A DNA stretch of 30,916 nt, taken from assembly GCA_910577805.1 (NCBI GenBank), contig CAJTOE010000011.1, positions 1 through 30,916 of the forward strand, in the 5' to 3' direction. Every line of letters begins with the position of its first letter. The first letter of the stretch is position 1. The stretch is from an uncultured Oscillospiraceae bacterium. Lineage in GTDB: Bacteria; Bacillota; Clostridia; Oscillospirales; Oscillospiraceae. Below the pieces are notes generated by a model. It saw only the letters and a program-made list of their open reading frames with translations, was not told the DNA's origin and did no database searches. Below, in pieces: positions 8,507 to 14,676 of this stretch. Made by a program: the position numbers and the translations under genes.

Positions 8507-8559
8507 GAGCGCTTCATATTGGGATATTCCACAAATGCAGCGCTCATATCCCTATTATA
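8507..8559 (-). promoter_or_regulatory. Probable activator-dependent promoter of the sugar importer
   Basis: A perfect TATAAT (8559-8554, minus strand) lies about 85 bp before the binding-protein start, but no acceptable -35 is placed 16-18 bp upstream, which is typical of promoters needing an AraC-type activator. The leader holds an inverted repeat GAGCGCT/AGCGCTC (8507-8513 and 8539-8545) and repeated TGGGATA words. The PocR-AraC gene upstream is the obvious candidate regulator. Confidence 0.4.
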
Positions 8560-8603
8560 CTTGTCAAATCTGTAAATTATAGCAATAGGAGTTCAGAATA
8601 TAG

Positions 8604-8639
8604 AAAAATCGTACGAACTATGAAAGCCCGTACGATTTT
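8604..8639 (-). terminator. Second, duplicated terminator hairpin
   Basis: AAAATCGTACG and CGTACGATTTT form an 11-bp stem, followed on the minus strand by a T run. It is a diverged copy of the terminator at 8707-8740; the two are separated by a repeat-end fragment. Confidence 0.6.
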
Positions 8640-8671
8640 CTAATATTTTATTTGGTTGCGGCAGGGGTGGG

Positions 8672-8710
8672 GGAGGCGCCGCCGCAGGCGGTGACGGATG
8701 AGGGTGAAAA
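8672..8710. repeat. Dispersed repeat, truncated copy B (one end only)
   Basis: GCCGCCGCAGGCGG followed by GACGGATGAGGGTGAAA matches the reverse complement of the left end of copy D, including its CCGCCTGCGGCGG mini-hairpin. The rest of the element is missing; only a GGGGTGGGGGAGG block remains. Confidence 0.65.
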
Positions 8711-8740
8711 AATCGCACGAGCTAAGAAAGCTCGTACGAT
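8707..8740 (-). terminator. Terminator overlapping the 3' end of the araC-type gene
   Basis: On the minus strand ATCGTACGAGCT, loop TTCTT and AGCTCGTGCGAT form a 12-bp stem (one G-T pair) followed by six T. The stop codon of the regulator (8724-8722) lies within the hairpin. Confidence 0.8.
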
Positions 8741-9576
8741 CTTCCTGTATGCTTCCGAAAGGCGCTGGGGGTAATCCCCGTCACGGAGCGGAACACCTTG
8801 GAAAAATAATTATAGTCACTGATGCCCACTGTCTCTGCTACAGCGGAGACAGGCATACTGCTTTGCAGTAAAAGCAGCTTTGCCGCGCTGATGCGCCGCT
8901 GGGCGATCAAATAGGACAGCGTCCGCCCTCCGGATAGCTCCTTCGCCAGACTGCACAGCTTGGTCCGGCCAATGTGTAAATCTCTGGAAATGGACTCCAG
9001 GGACAGCTTTTCCATATAGTGCTGGTCCAAATAGGCCTCCAGCCGCTGCAAGTCTGTCTGCTCTGTGGTCAAAATCATGCCCTTGAGCTGGATATAGGCG
9101 GACAGGGCCTCCAGCGTCTCGGTGTAGGCCTGAATTTCTTCTTTGGAATACTGGCGGAACTGGAAAAACGCGTCCTTCAGAGCGTCGGCCCCGTCGGGCC
9201 ACCAGTCCAGCAGGGTCCGAGTCCTGGCCCACTGCTCCTCCAGGGGGGAGTCGTCCAGGTAACAGCCCACGGCCAGGTAGGCCAGAGGCCGCTTTTTGTC
9301 GTACAGAGGCATGATCGCCTCGCAGATACCCACATGACAGCGGTAAAGCTGAAAGCCTTTTTCCGCCGTATAGCGCTGTATCTTGCAGCGGTCGCAGGCG
9401 ACGCACCGCCGGTGTCCCTCCGGCAGGTCGTTTATCATCCGGCAGAAGGGCGGGTGCCCCCGGAACAGATTGATGTCCCGGCCTTCCGGGTCCAAAATAT
9501 TGGCGGGAAGGCCGGTCAGCGTTTTCAGATTGGCAATCAGCCTGCGCAGCTGGTCCTCGTCAAACAGGACGTTCAT
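8722..9576 (-). CDS. PocR-domain AraC-family transcriptional regulator
   Basis: This 284-residue regulator has an N-terminal PocR sensory domain (about 1-165) with clustered cysteines (C58, C61, C64, C80, C85) and a C-terminal AraC DNA-binding domain with two helix-turn-helix motifs (about 175-275; LSLESISRDLHIGRTKL, then the YFSKVFRSVTGITPSAFRK signature). PocR domains sense small ligands such as hydrocarbons or polyols, and the Cys pattern could also bind metal. The ATG at 9576 overlaps the upstream kinase stop by ATGA, so it is translated in the galE operon. It sits directly upstream of the importer, which it probably activates in response to the sugar or an intermediate. The family is clear; the ligand is unknown. 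Confidence 0.88.
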   Translation of the reverse strand: MNVLFDEDQLRRLIANLKTLTGLPANILDPEGRDINLFRGHPPFCRMINDLPEGHRRCVACDRCKIQRYTAEKGFQLYRCHVGICEAIMPLYDKKRPLAYLAVGCYLDDSPLEEQWARTRTLLDWWPDGADALKDAFFQFRQYSKEEIQAYTETLEALSAYIQLKGMILTTEQTDLQRLEAYLDQHYMEKLSLESISRDLHIGRTKLCSLAKELSGGRTLSYLIAQRRISAAKLLLLQSSMPVSAVAETVGISDYNYFSKVFRSVTGITPSAFRKHTGRSYELS

Positions 9577-10685
9577 TTCTGGTGCTGGTTCACAATGGCC
9601 TGGAGCTGGGACCAGTGCTCTTCCATGTCGGCCACCAGCTTGAACTGGGTCCGGCAGCGGTCCAGGTTCTGTCCCTCCCGGCTGATGTGGAAATACTCGT
9701 CCCCCACTAAGTAGTCGGTCAAAAACCGGATGCCGCACTCCAGGGTCATCAGCTTGGCCCCCCAGGGCAGGTATTCGATCTCCGCGTTGGCGAGGGAACC
9801 GCCGGTGCCCTCCAAAAAGGCGGCGGTGTAGGCAGTGAACAGGTCCACATCCAGGTTGACCTTGCTCAGGTCCGTTTCATCCTCGGCGCTGTGGTTGGCC
9901 CCGAATCGAATCGAGTCGCCGAAGTCGTTGATGGCCAGACCGGGCATCACCGTATCCAGATCAATGATGCACATACCCACGCCGGTCTCCTGGTCCATAA
10001 GCACGTTATTCAGCTTGGTGTCGTTGTGGGTGACCCGGATGGGGAGTTTTCCGGCCCGCATGGCCTCCAGGGCCACGGAGCAGTCCTTCTCCCGCTCCAG
10101 CACAAACTGGATCTCCTTCTGGCAGTCCTTGGCCCGGCCCAGCTTGTTCTGGGCCACGGCGTCCTTGAACTTGGCCAGGCGGTCCTCGGTGTTGTGGAAA
10201 TTGGGGATCGTCTCATAGAGGGTCTCGGCCGGATAGCCCTGCAAGAGCCGCTGGAAGCGGCCGAAGGCCCGGCCGGAGGCGGCGAACAGCTCCGGGGTGG
10301 CGGCGGACTGGTAGCAGATGGTATGTTCCACAAAGGGATACAGCCGCCAGGCTCCGCCCTGGCTGTCGGTGTAGTAGGGCTGGCCGTTTTTGGGGCGGAT
10401 GACTTCCAGAGCCTCCCGGCTCCGGTCGCCGCCGTGCTTTTCGATCTCCCGGCCCAGGTAGTCGGTGACCCCGATGATGTTGTCCATCAGCTGGTCGGGC
10501 CGCTTGAAGGCGGCGGCGCTCATGCGCTGGAGGATAAACCGCCGGCAGCAGAGGTCCTCAGGCTGAGTGTGGACGCAGAAGGTATCGTTGATGTGCCCCT
10601 GCCCGTACCGGATGGCGCCCACCACCGGGGCGCCGAAATCAAAGGCCTCCAGGACCTCCTGCAGGGTCTGTTCCGCAGCAGCCAT
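9573..10685 (-). CDS. NahK-like anomeric sugar kinase (aminoglycoside phosphotransferase fold)
   Basis: This 370-residue protein has the APH/choline-kinase fold. The catalytic loop HNDTKLNN (220-227, Asp222 as base) and metal-binding DLDT (242-245), followed by MPGL and NDFGDSIR, closely match N-acetylhexosamine 1-kinase (NahK/LnpB) of Bifidobacterium. That enzyme makes GlcNAc-1-P or GalNAc-1-P from the free sugar and ATP. The ATG at 10685 follows GGAGGTATAAAG and lies 2 nt after the nucleotidyltransferase stop. Its position between a sugar nucleotidyltransferase and a sugar-responsive regulator, with galE upstream, supports sugar activation rather than antibiotic resistance. Whether the substrate is HexNAc or galactose cannot be read from sequence alone. 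Confidence 0.82.
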   Translation of the reverse strand: MAAAEQTLQEVLEAFDFGAPVVGAIRYGQGHINDTFCVHTQPEDLCCRRFILQRMSAAAFKRPDQLMDNIIGVTDYLGREIEKHGGDRSREALEVIRPKNGQPYYTDSQGGAWRLYPFVEHTICYQSAATPELFAASGRAFGRFQRLLQGYPAETLYETIPNFHNTEDRLAKFKDAVAQNKLGRAKDCQKEIQFVLEREKDCSVALEAMRAGKLPIRVTHNDTKLNNVLMDQETGVGMCIIDLDTVMPGLAINDFGDSIRFGANHSAEDETDLSKVNLDVDLFTAYTAAFLEGTGGSLANAEIEYLPWGAKLMTLECGIRFLTDYLVGDEYFHISREGQNLDRCRTQFKLVADMEEHWSQLQAIVNQHQK

Positions 10686-10687
10686 CT

Positions 10688-11608
10688 TTATACCTCCCAC
10701 AGATTGTCCGGATACAGCCCGGATGTTGTTTTTTCCGCAATGGCGGCGACTACCGTGGGCTTATCCTCCCGGTAGGTCACGCCGTACCACTTGTCCTCAC
10801 TGCGCAGCACCTTGACCCGCGCCTTGCCCTCTCCAATGAGCTGGCTGACCACGCTGGGCAGGAAATACTCCCCCTTCAGGGGATTTTCCGCCAAGGTTTT
10901 GTCCAAAAAGGCGGGGAACCGGGCCAGCGCCTCGTCCAGGAAACTCCGGGTAAAGCCCCACATGTTCATCGACACGATGGTATTTTCGTCCAGCTCGGTC
11001 CAGGTCTGGCCGTCGTCCTCGGTGAAGCGGGGCGGGGGACCTTTTTCAATTTTGGTCCGCTCGGTGATCTGGGACAGGAACTGCTCCCCTGTCTCCTCGC
11101 ACACGCCTCTGGCTACCGTGCCGTTTTCGGTCACCGTGTTTTTGATAAGATAGCCCACCATGACATACTCGTACACGCTGGAATCCTCGTGGGAGGCCAG
11201 ATAATCATAGATTTTCTGATAAGCCTCCGGGCCGTAGTAGTCGTCGGCGTTGATGATGGCAAAGGGACCGTCCACCACGCTCCGGGCGGCCAGGGCCGCA
11301 TGGGCGGTGCCCCAGGGCTTGGTCCGCTCGGCGGGGACTGCGTAGCCCTCCGGCAGGTCCTCCTTGATCTGATAGGCGTACTTCACGTCCATGACCTTGG
11401 CGATCCGGTCGCCGATAGCGGCCTTGAAGTCGGCCTCGATTTCCGGCTTAATGACGAACACCACAGTCTCAAAGCCCGCCCGGCGGGCGTCGTAGATGGA
11501 ATAGTCGATAATGAGCTGGCCGTGGTTCCCCACGGGGTCCAGCTGCTTCAGGCCGCCGTACCGGCTTCCCATACCCGCGGCCATGATAACTAAAACAGGC
11601 TTTTTCAT
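10688..11608 (-). CDS. Sugar-1-phosphate nucleotidyltransferase (NTP_transferase family)
   Basis: This 306-residue protein carries the pyrophosphorylase signature MAAGMGSRYGGLKQ (9-22, with Lys21) and a metal-binding NADDYYG (120-126). It joins a nucleotide to a sugar-1-phosphate. In bifidobacterial lacto-N-biose clusters the equivalent step is a uridylyltransferase (LnpC), so a UTP-dependent enzyme acting on the NahK product is the best guess, but base and sugar specificity are not proven. The start is ATG 11608, after GGGGGTAAGT, 2 nt past the galE stop. Genes of this type are repeatedly paired with NahK-like kinases in gut bacteria (recalled, not searched). Confidence 0.8.
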   Translation of the reverse strand: MKKPVLVIMAAGMGSRYGGLKQLDPVGNHGQLIIDYSIYDARRAGFETVVFVIKPEIEADFKAAIGDRIAKVMDVKYAYQIKEDLPEGYAVPAERTKPWGTAHAALAARSVVDGPFAIINADDYYGPEAYQKIYDYLASHEDSSVYEYVMVGYLIKNTVTENGTVARGVCEETGEQFLSQITERTKIEKGPPPRFTEDDGQTWTELDENTIVSMNMWGFTRSFLDEALARFPAFLDKTLAENPLKGEYFLPSVVSQLIGEGKARVKVLRSEDKWYGVTYREDKPTVVAAIAEKTTSGLYPDNLWEV

Positions 11609-11610
11609 AC

Positions 11611-12630
11611 TTACCCCCGATATCCGTTCGGATTCATAGACTGCCATTTATAGGAAGAGGCGCACATCTCCTCGATGCCCAGCTTGGCCTCCCAGCCCAG
11701 CTCGTTCCGGGCCTTGGCCGGGTCCGCGTAGCAGGTGGCGATGTCGCCGGGGCGGCGCGGGTCGATCACATAGGGCAGCTCCTTGCCGCAGGCCTTCTCG
11801 TAGGCGTGGAGCACGTCCAGCACGCTGTAGCCCTTGCCGGTGCCCAGGTTGCACACAAACAGGCCGCACTTGGTCTCCAGCTTTTTCAGCGCCGCCACGT
11901 GGCCCTTCGCCAGGTCCACCACATGGATATAATCCCGCACGCCGGTGCCGTCGGGGGTGGGGTAGTCGTCGCCGTAGACATGCAGCTTCTCCAGCTGGCC
12001 CACGGACACCTTGGCAATGTAGGGCACCAGATTGTTGGGGATGCCGTTGGGGTCCTCGCCCATAAGGCCGGACTCGTGCGCGCCGATGGGGTTGAAGTAC
12101 CGCAGCAGGGCCACATTCAGGTCCGGGTCCGCGGCGCAGATGTCGGAGAGGATGCGCTCCTGGAACAGCTTGGAGGTACCGTAGGGATTGGTGGTGCCGC
12201 CGGTGGGGAAGTCCTCCCGGATGGGCACGGTAGCCGGGTCGCCGTACACCGTGGCGGAGGAGGAGAACACGAAGTTGGTCACCCCATGACGGCGCATAGT
12301 CTGGAGCAGATACAGGGTGCTGATCAGGTTGTTGGAGTAGTACTCCAGGGGCTTGGCCACGCTCTCGCCCACGGCCTTGAGGCCGGCGAAATGGATAACT
12401 GCGTCAATATCGGGGTATTTGGCAAAAAGTGCCTCCACCTCGTCCGCATTGCACATTTCCAGCTTGACAAAGGGGACCGGCTTACCGGTGATTTTCTCCA
12501 CCCGGCGCAGGGATTCTTCACTGGAATTGCTGAGGTTATCCGCAACAATGATGTCATAGCCGGCTTGGATCAACTCCACACAGGTGTGGCTGCCGATGTA
12601 GCCCGCGCCGCCGCTGACCAGAATAGACAT
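11611..12630 (-). CDS. galE: UDP-glucose/UDP-N-acetylglucosamine 4-epimerase
   Basis: This 339-residue enzyme, the usual GalE length, is a short-chain dehydrogenase-type epimerase. It has NAD-binding GGAGYIGSH (7-15), a SSSATVYG serine block near 124 and the catalytic pair Tyr150/Lys154 in NPYGTSK. The position equal to E. coli GalE Tyr299, the gate of the sugar pocket, is Cys300 here (ATCYAD). A small residue at this site lets human GALE also accept UDP-GlcNAc/UDP-GalNAc, so N-acetylated substrates are likely. The ATG at 12630 follows GGAGCGGATTTCT; the longer in-frame form begins upstream of the promoter. It is the first gene of a tightly packed operon of four. Confidence 0.93.
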   Translation of the reverse strand: MSILVSGGAGYIGSHTCVELIQAGYDIIVADNLSNSSEESLRRVEKITGKPVPFVKLEMCNADEVEALFAKYPDIDAVIHFAGLKAVGESVAKPLEYYSNNLISTLYLLQTMRRHGVTNFVFSSSATVYGDPATVPIREDFPTGGTTNPYGTSKLFQERILSDICAADPDLNVALLRYFNPIGAHESGLMGEDPNGIPNNLVPYIAKVSVGQLEKLHVYGDDYPTPDGTGVRDYIHVVDLAKGHVAALKKLETKCGLFVCNLGTGKGYSVLDVLHAYEKACGKELPYVIDPRRPGDIATCYADPAKARNELGWEAKLGIEEMCASSYKWQSMNPNGYRG

Positions 12631-12664
12631 AGAAATCCGCTCCTTTATTTTTGAAAGTACCTGT

Positions 12665-12693
12665 ATTTTAGCGCGGCCCGGCCCAAAATACAA
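12665..12693 (-). promoter_or_regulatory. Promoter of the galE operon
   Basis: On the minus strand TTGTAT (12693-12688), a 17-bp spacer and TAAAAT (12670-12665) are present, giving a leader of about 30 nt before galE. The GC-rich spacer (GGGCCGGGCCGCG) is unusual and may modulate promoter strength. Confidence 0.5.
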
Positions 12694-12745
12694 GAGAGGA
12701 TTCTACACTTTATCTGGAAAATCGTCCGCTGTAACTAATATTTTA

Positions 12746-12762
12746 CTAAAATCGAATTTTAG
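12746..12762. promoter_or_regulatory. Perfect palindrome upstream of galE, candidate operator
   Basis: CTAAAAT-CGA-ATTTTAG is a perfect 7-3-7 inverted repeat about 55 bp upstream of the galE -35 and about 48 bp from the divergent toxin promoter. Nearby are two GGATTCT words. It could bind a regulator of either unit, or be a remnant of the toxin locus. Confidence 0.35.
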
Positions 12763-12783
12763 GATTCTGGATTTAGAATACAA

Positions 12784-12811
12784 AAATCCCTGACCAAATG
12801 GACAGGGATTT
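12784..12811 (-). terminator. Minus-strand terminator-like hairpin next to the toxin promoter
   Basis: AAATCCCTG and CAGGGATTT form a 9-bp stem with a 10-nt loop, followed on the minus strand by TTTTTG. It would stop leftward transcription that crosses the toxin locus (for example a long antisense RNA) before galE. Its right arm overlaps the toxin -35 by two bases. Confidence 0.5.
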
Positions 12812-12839
12812 GACAAAATATCCTTAATTACGATATAAT
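12810..12839 (+). promoter_or_regulatory. Consensus promoter of the small toxin mRNA
   Basis: A perfect TTGACA (12810-12815), an 18-bp spacer and a perfect TATAAT (12834-12839) are present. Transcription would start near 12846, leaving a leader of about 105 nt before the peptide. The -35 is followed by AAATA, as in the mirrored minus-strand promoter at 13117-13144. Confidence 0.8.
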
Positions 12840-12899
12840 GAAACGCGCTGAGCCTCTAGTGGGCAAAGCCGGAAGGGTATATCGTTACAAACGGCAGGT

Positions 12900-12943
12900 G
12901 GTTAGTCCTCCATTACGGGGGGCCTTGTCCCCCGGAAAGGGGG
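12900..12943 (+). promoter_or_regulatory. Structured 5' leader of the toxin mRNA with competing Shine-Dalgarno pairing
   Basis: CCCCC at 12929-12933 can pair either with GGGGG at 12918-12922 or with the Shine-Dalgarno GGGGG at 12939-12943, so the ribosome site can be open or closed. GGTTAGTCC at 12900-12908 is an exact reverse complement of GGACTAACC at 13081-13089, which would allow a long-range 5'-3' fold if the transcript extends that far. Such folds are known to silence type I toxin mRNAs; here they are read from sequence only. Confidence 0.5.
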
Positions 12944-12950
12944 AATTGCT

Positions 12951-13037
12951 ATGGTTACTTACAGTGAGCTTTTCGCTTACTCCCTGGTAATAATCGGCAT
13001 TGTAGGTCTGTGTTGGCAGATCTTCAAAAGGAAATGA
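12951..13037 (+). CDS. 28-residue membrane peptide, putative holin-like type I toxin
   Basis: ATG at 12951 follows GGGGG by 7 nt and opens a 28-codon frame ending in TGA. The peptide has a short polar start (MVTYSELF), one hydrophobic helix of about 15 residues (LVIIGIVGL) with Cys and Trp, and a basic tail (FKRK). This is the build of the small peptides annotated as putative holin-like toxin in Firmicutes, which insert into the membrane. It is expressed from a consensus promoter with a long structured leader and is faced by an antisense promoter, the usual arrangement of type I toxin-antitoxin loci. The family link rests on recognition of the sequence pattern, not a search. Confidence 0.75.
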   Translation: MVTYSELFAYSLVIIGIVGLCWQIFKRK

Positions 13038-13066
13038 CCACTCCTTAGGCCCGGTGTGGTCATTTC
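13031..13066. terminator. Bidirectional hairpin at the end of the toxin gene
   Basis: GAAATGACCAC (13031-13041) and GTGGTCATTTC (13056-13066) form a perfect 11-bp stem with a 14-nt loop. The toxin stop codon lies in the left arm. Pyrimidine-rich sequence follows on both strands, so it can end both convergent RNAs and serve as their pairing region, as in par/Fst-type systems. Confidence 0.6.
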
Positions 13067-13110
13067 TTGACTAATCTCTGGGACTAACCGCTTGTCACGG
13101 TATCCCTTCT
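13031..13110 (-). ncRNA. Putative antisense antitoxin RNA
   Basis: A minus-strand consensus promoter (13144-13117) predicts a start near 13110. The RNA would run toward the toxin gene, overlapping its 3' end and the shared hairpin. If it reads through the hairpin it could continue to the terminator at 12784-12811 and cover the whole toxin mRNA. Its 5' end (GAAGGGATACCG then GCGGTTAGTCC) resembles the toxin leader (GAAGGGTATATCG then GTGGTTAGTCC). The end given is the far side of the hairpin; the true 3' end is unknown. Confidence 0.5.
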
Positions 13111-13116
13111 GTTATT

Positions 13117-13144
13117 ATTATATCATGCACTTCTATTTTGTCAA
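13117..13144 (-). promoter_or_regulatory. Consensus promoter facing the toxin gene
   Basis: A perfect TTGACA (13144-13139), a 16-bp spacer and a perfect TATAAT (13122-13117) lie on the minus strand. No open reading frame follows on that strand before galE, so the product is expected to be an RNA. Confidence 0.75.
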
Positions 13145-13159
13145 GCAGCGCGGCTTTAG

Positions 13160-13178
13160 TTTCACCCTCATCCGTCAC
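13160..13178. repeat. Dispersed repeat, end fragment C
   Basis: TTTCACCCTCATCCGTCAC is the exact terminal sequence of the repeat family, followed by unrelated sequence. It lies between the antisense promoter and the mgtE promoter. Confidence 0.55.
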
Positions 13179-13195
13179 ACTCCAAATGAAACCGC

Positions 13196-13225
13196 TTGCC
13201 TTTTCCCTGGCAAAGGTGCTATAAT
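13196..13225 (+). promoter_or_regulatory. Promoter of mgtE
   Basis: TTGCCT (13196-13201), an 18-bp spacer and a perfect TATAAT (13220-13225) predict a leader of about 45 nt. That is too short for an M-box magnesium riboswitch, so control probably lies in the protein itself, whose cytosolic domain gates the channel. Confidence 0.55.
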
Positions 13226-13276
13226 AAAGGTGCTACATTACAATGAACAGCGCATGATCGAAGGGAGGCGGACTGC

Positions 13277-14629
13277 TTGCACGAAAACTACAATTTGGAA
13301 GAGCTGCTCCAACTGGTGGAGGAAAAGCAGTTCCGCCGCCTGCGCACGCTTCTGGACAACATGAACTGGGTGGACATCGCGGAATTCCTGGACGAGCTGG
13401 GACCGGAGGACACCATTCTGGTGTTCCGCCTGCTGCCCAAGGAGACGGCGGCGGAGGTCTTTACCGAGCTGGAGGACACCGACGATCAGGAGCGCCTGAT
13501 CAACGCTTTGTCCGACCAGGAGCTGCGCGAGGTCCTAGACGAGCTGTACATGGATGACACCGTGGACCTCATTGAGGACATGCCCGCCAATCTGGTGGAC
13601 CGCATCCTGCGCAACACGGACCGGTCCACCCGCAGTCAGATCAACCAGCTCCTGAACTACCCCAAGGACTCCGCCGGGTCCATCATGACCACGGAGTTCG
13701 TCTACCTGCACCCGGACGCGACGGTAGAAGAATCCTTTACCCGCATCCGGAAGGTCGGTCTGGACAAAGAGACGGTCTACACCTGCTACGTCACAGAAAA
13801 CCGCATTCTGCTGGGGGTCGTCACCGTCCGGCGGCTGCTTCTGTCCCCCTACGAAACTAAAATCCGAGACATCATGGAAACGAATCTTCTGTCCGTCAAC
13901 ACCCACGAGGACAAGGAGGACGTGGCCCAGATGTTCTCTAAGTACGATTTATCCGCCGTCCCGGTGGTGGACGGGGACGACCGGTTAGTCGGCATCATCA
14001 CCTTCGACGACGCGATGGACGTTATGGAGGAGGAGGCCACCGAGGACATCGAAAAAATGGCCGCCATCCTGCCCACGGACAAGCCCTATTTCCAAACCGG
14101 CGTTGTGGAGACCTGGAAGCACCGTATCCCCTGGCTGCTCCTGCTCATGATTTCGGCCACCTTCACCGGCATGATCCTGGGCTTTTTCGAGGAGGCCCTG
14201 GCGGCCAACGCCGCCCTCACCCTGTTCATCCCCATGCTGATGGACACCGGGGGCAACTCCGGCAGTCAGGCTTCCGTGACCGTCATCCGCGCCATGTCTC
14301 TGGGCGACATCGAGTTCTCCGACGTATTTCAGGTGGTCTGGAAAGAGGCGCGGGTGGGGATGCTGTGCGCCGCCACGCTGGGCGTGGTGGTCTTTGTGAA
14401 GGTCATTTTGATTGACCAAAAAAGCCCAGTGATGGCATTTGTTGTCGCTCTGACTATTTTTGCCACCATCGTCATTGCCAAGCTGGTGGGCTGTCTGCTG
14501 CCCATGCTGGCCAAGCGTCTGGGCTTTGACCCGGCGGTGATGGCGTCGCCGTTCATCACGACCGTGGTTGACGCGCTGTCCCTGGTCATTTATTTCCTGA
14601 TTGCTACCCAGGTCATGAGCATATCATGA
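13277..14629 (+). CDS. mgtE: Magnesium transporter MgtE
   Basis: This 450-residue protein has the full MgtE plan: an acidic helical N domain (about 1-130), two CBS domains (about 135-255), a plug helix, and a five-helix membrane domain from about 285. The pore motif MDTGGNSGSQ (322-331) is intact. Acidic clusters in the N and CBS domains (EEEATEDIE) bind Mg2+ and close the channel when cytosolic Mg2+ is high. The start is TTG at 13277, preceded by GGGAGGCGGACTGC; no better ATG is available before the N domain. It has its own promoter. The next gene begins 47 nt later with no terminator between, so read-through is possible. Confidence 0.93.
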   Translation: MHENYNLEELLQLVEEKQFRRLRTLLDNMNWVDIAEFLDELGPEDTILVFRLLPKETAAEVFTELEDTDDQERLINALSDQELREVLDELYMDDTVDLIEDMPANLVDRILRNTDRSTRSQINQLLNYPKDSAGSIMTTEFVYLHPDATVEESFTRIRKVGLDKETVYTCYVTENRILLGVVTVRRLLLSPYETKIRDIMETNLLSVNTHEDKEDVAQMFSKYDLSAVPVVDGDDRLVGIITFDDAMDVMEEEATEDIEKMAAILPTDKPYFQTGVVETWKHRIPWLLLLMISATFTGMILGFFEEALAANAALTLFIPMLMDTGGNSGSQASVTVIRAMSLGDIEFSDVFQVVWKEARVGMLCAATLGVVVFVKVILIDQKSPVMAFVVALTIFATIVIAKLVGCLLPMLAKRLGFDPAVMASPFITTVVDALSLVIYFLIATQVMSIS

Positions 14630-14676
14630 TACTGTGGCAATATACAAATTCAAGTAATAAGGAGTGTGTCCCAAAC

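Noticed and set aside
9573..10685. Aminoglycoside resistance gene
   Set aside because: The APH fold is present, but HNDTKLNN, DLDTVMPGL and the sugar-operon setting fit NahK-type sugar kinases.
13226..13276. M-box magnesium riboswitch before mgtE
   Set aside because: The leader from the promoter is only about 45 nt and lacks room for the three-helix M-box.
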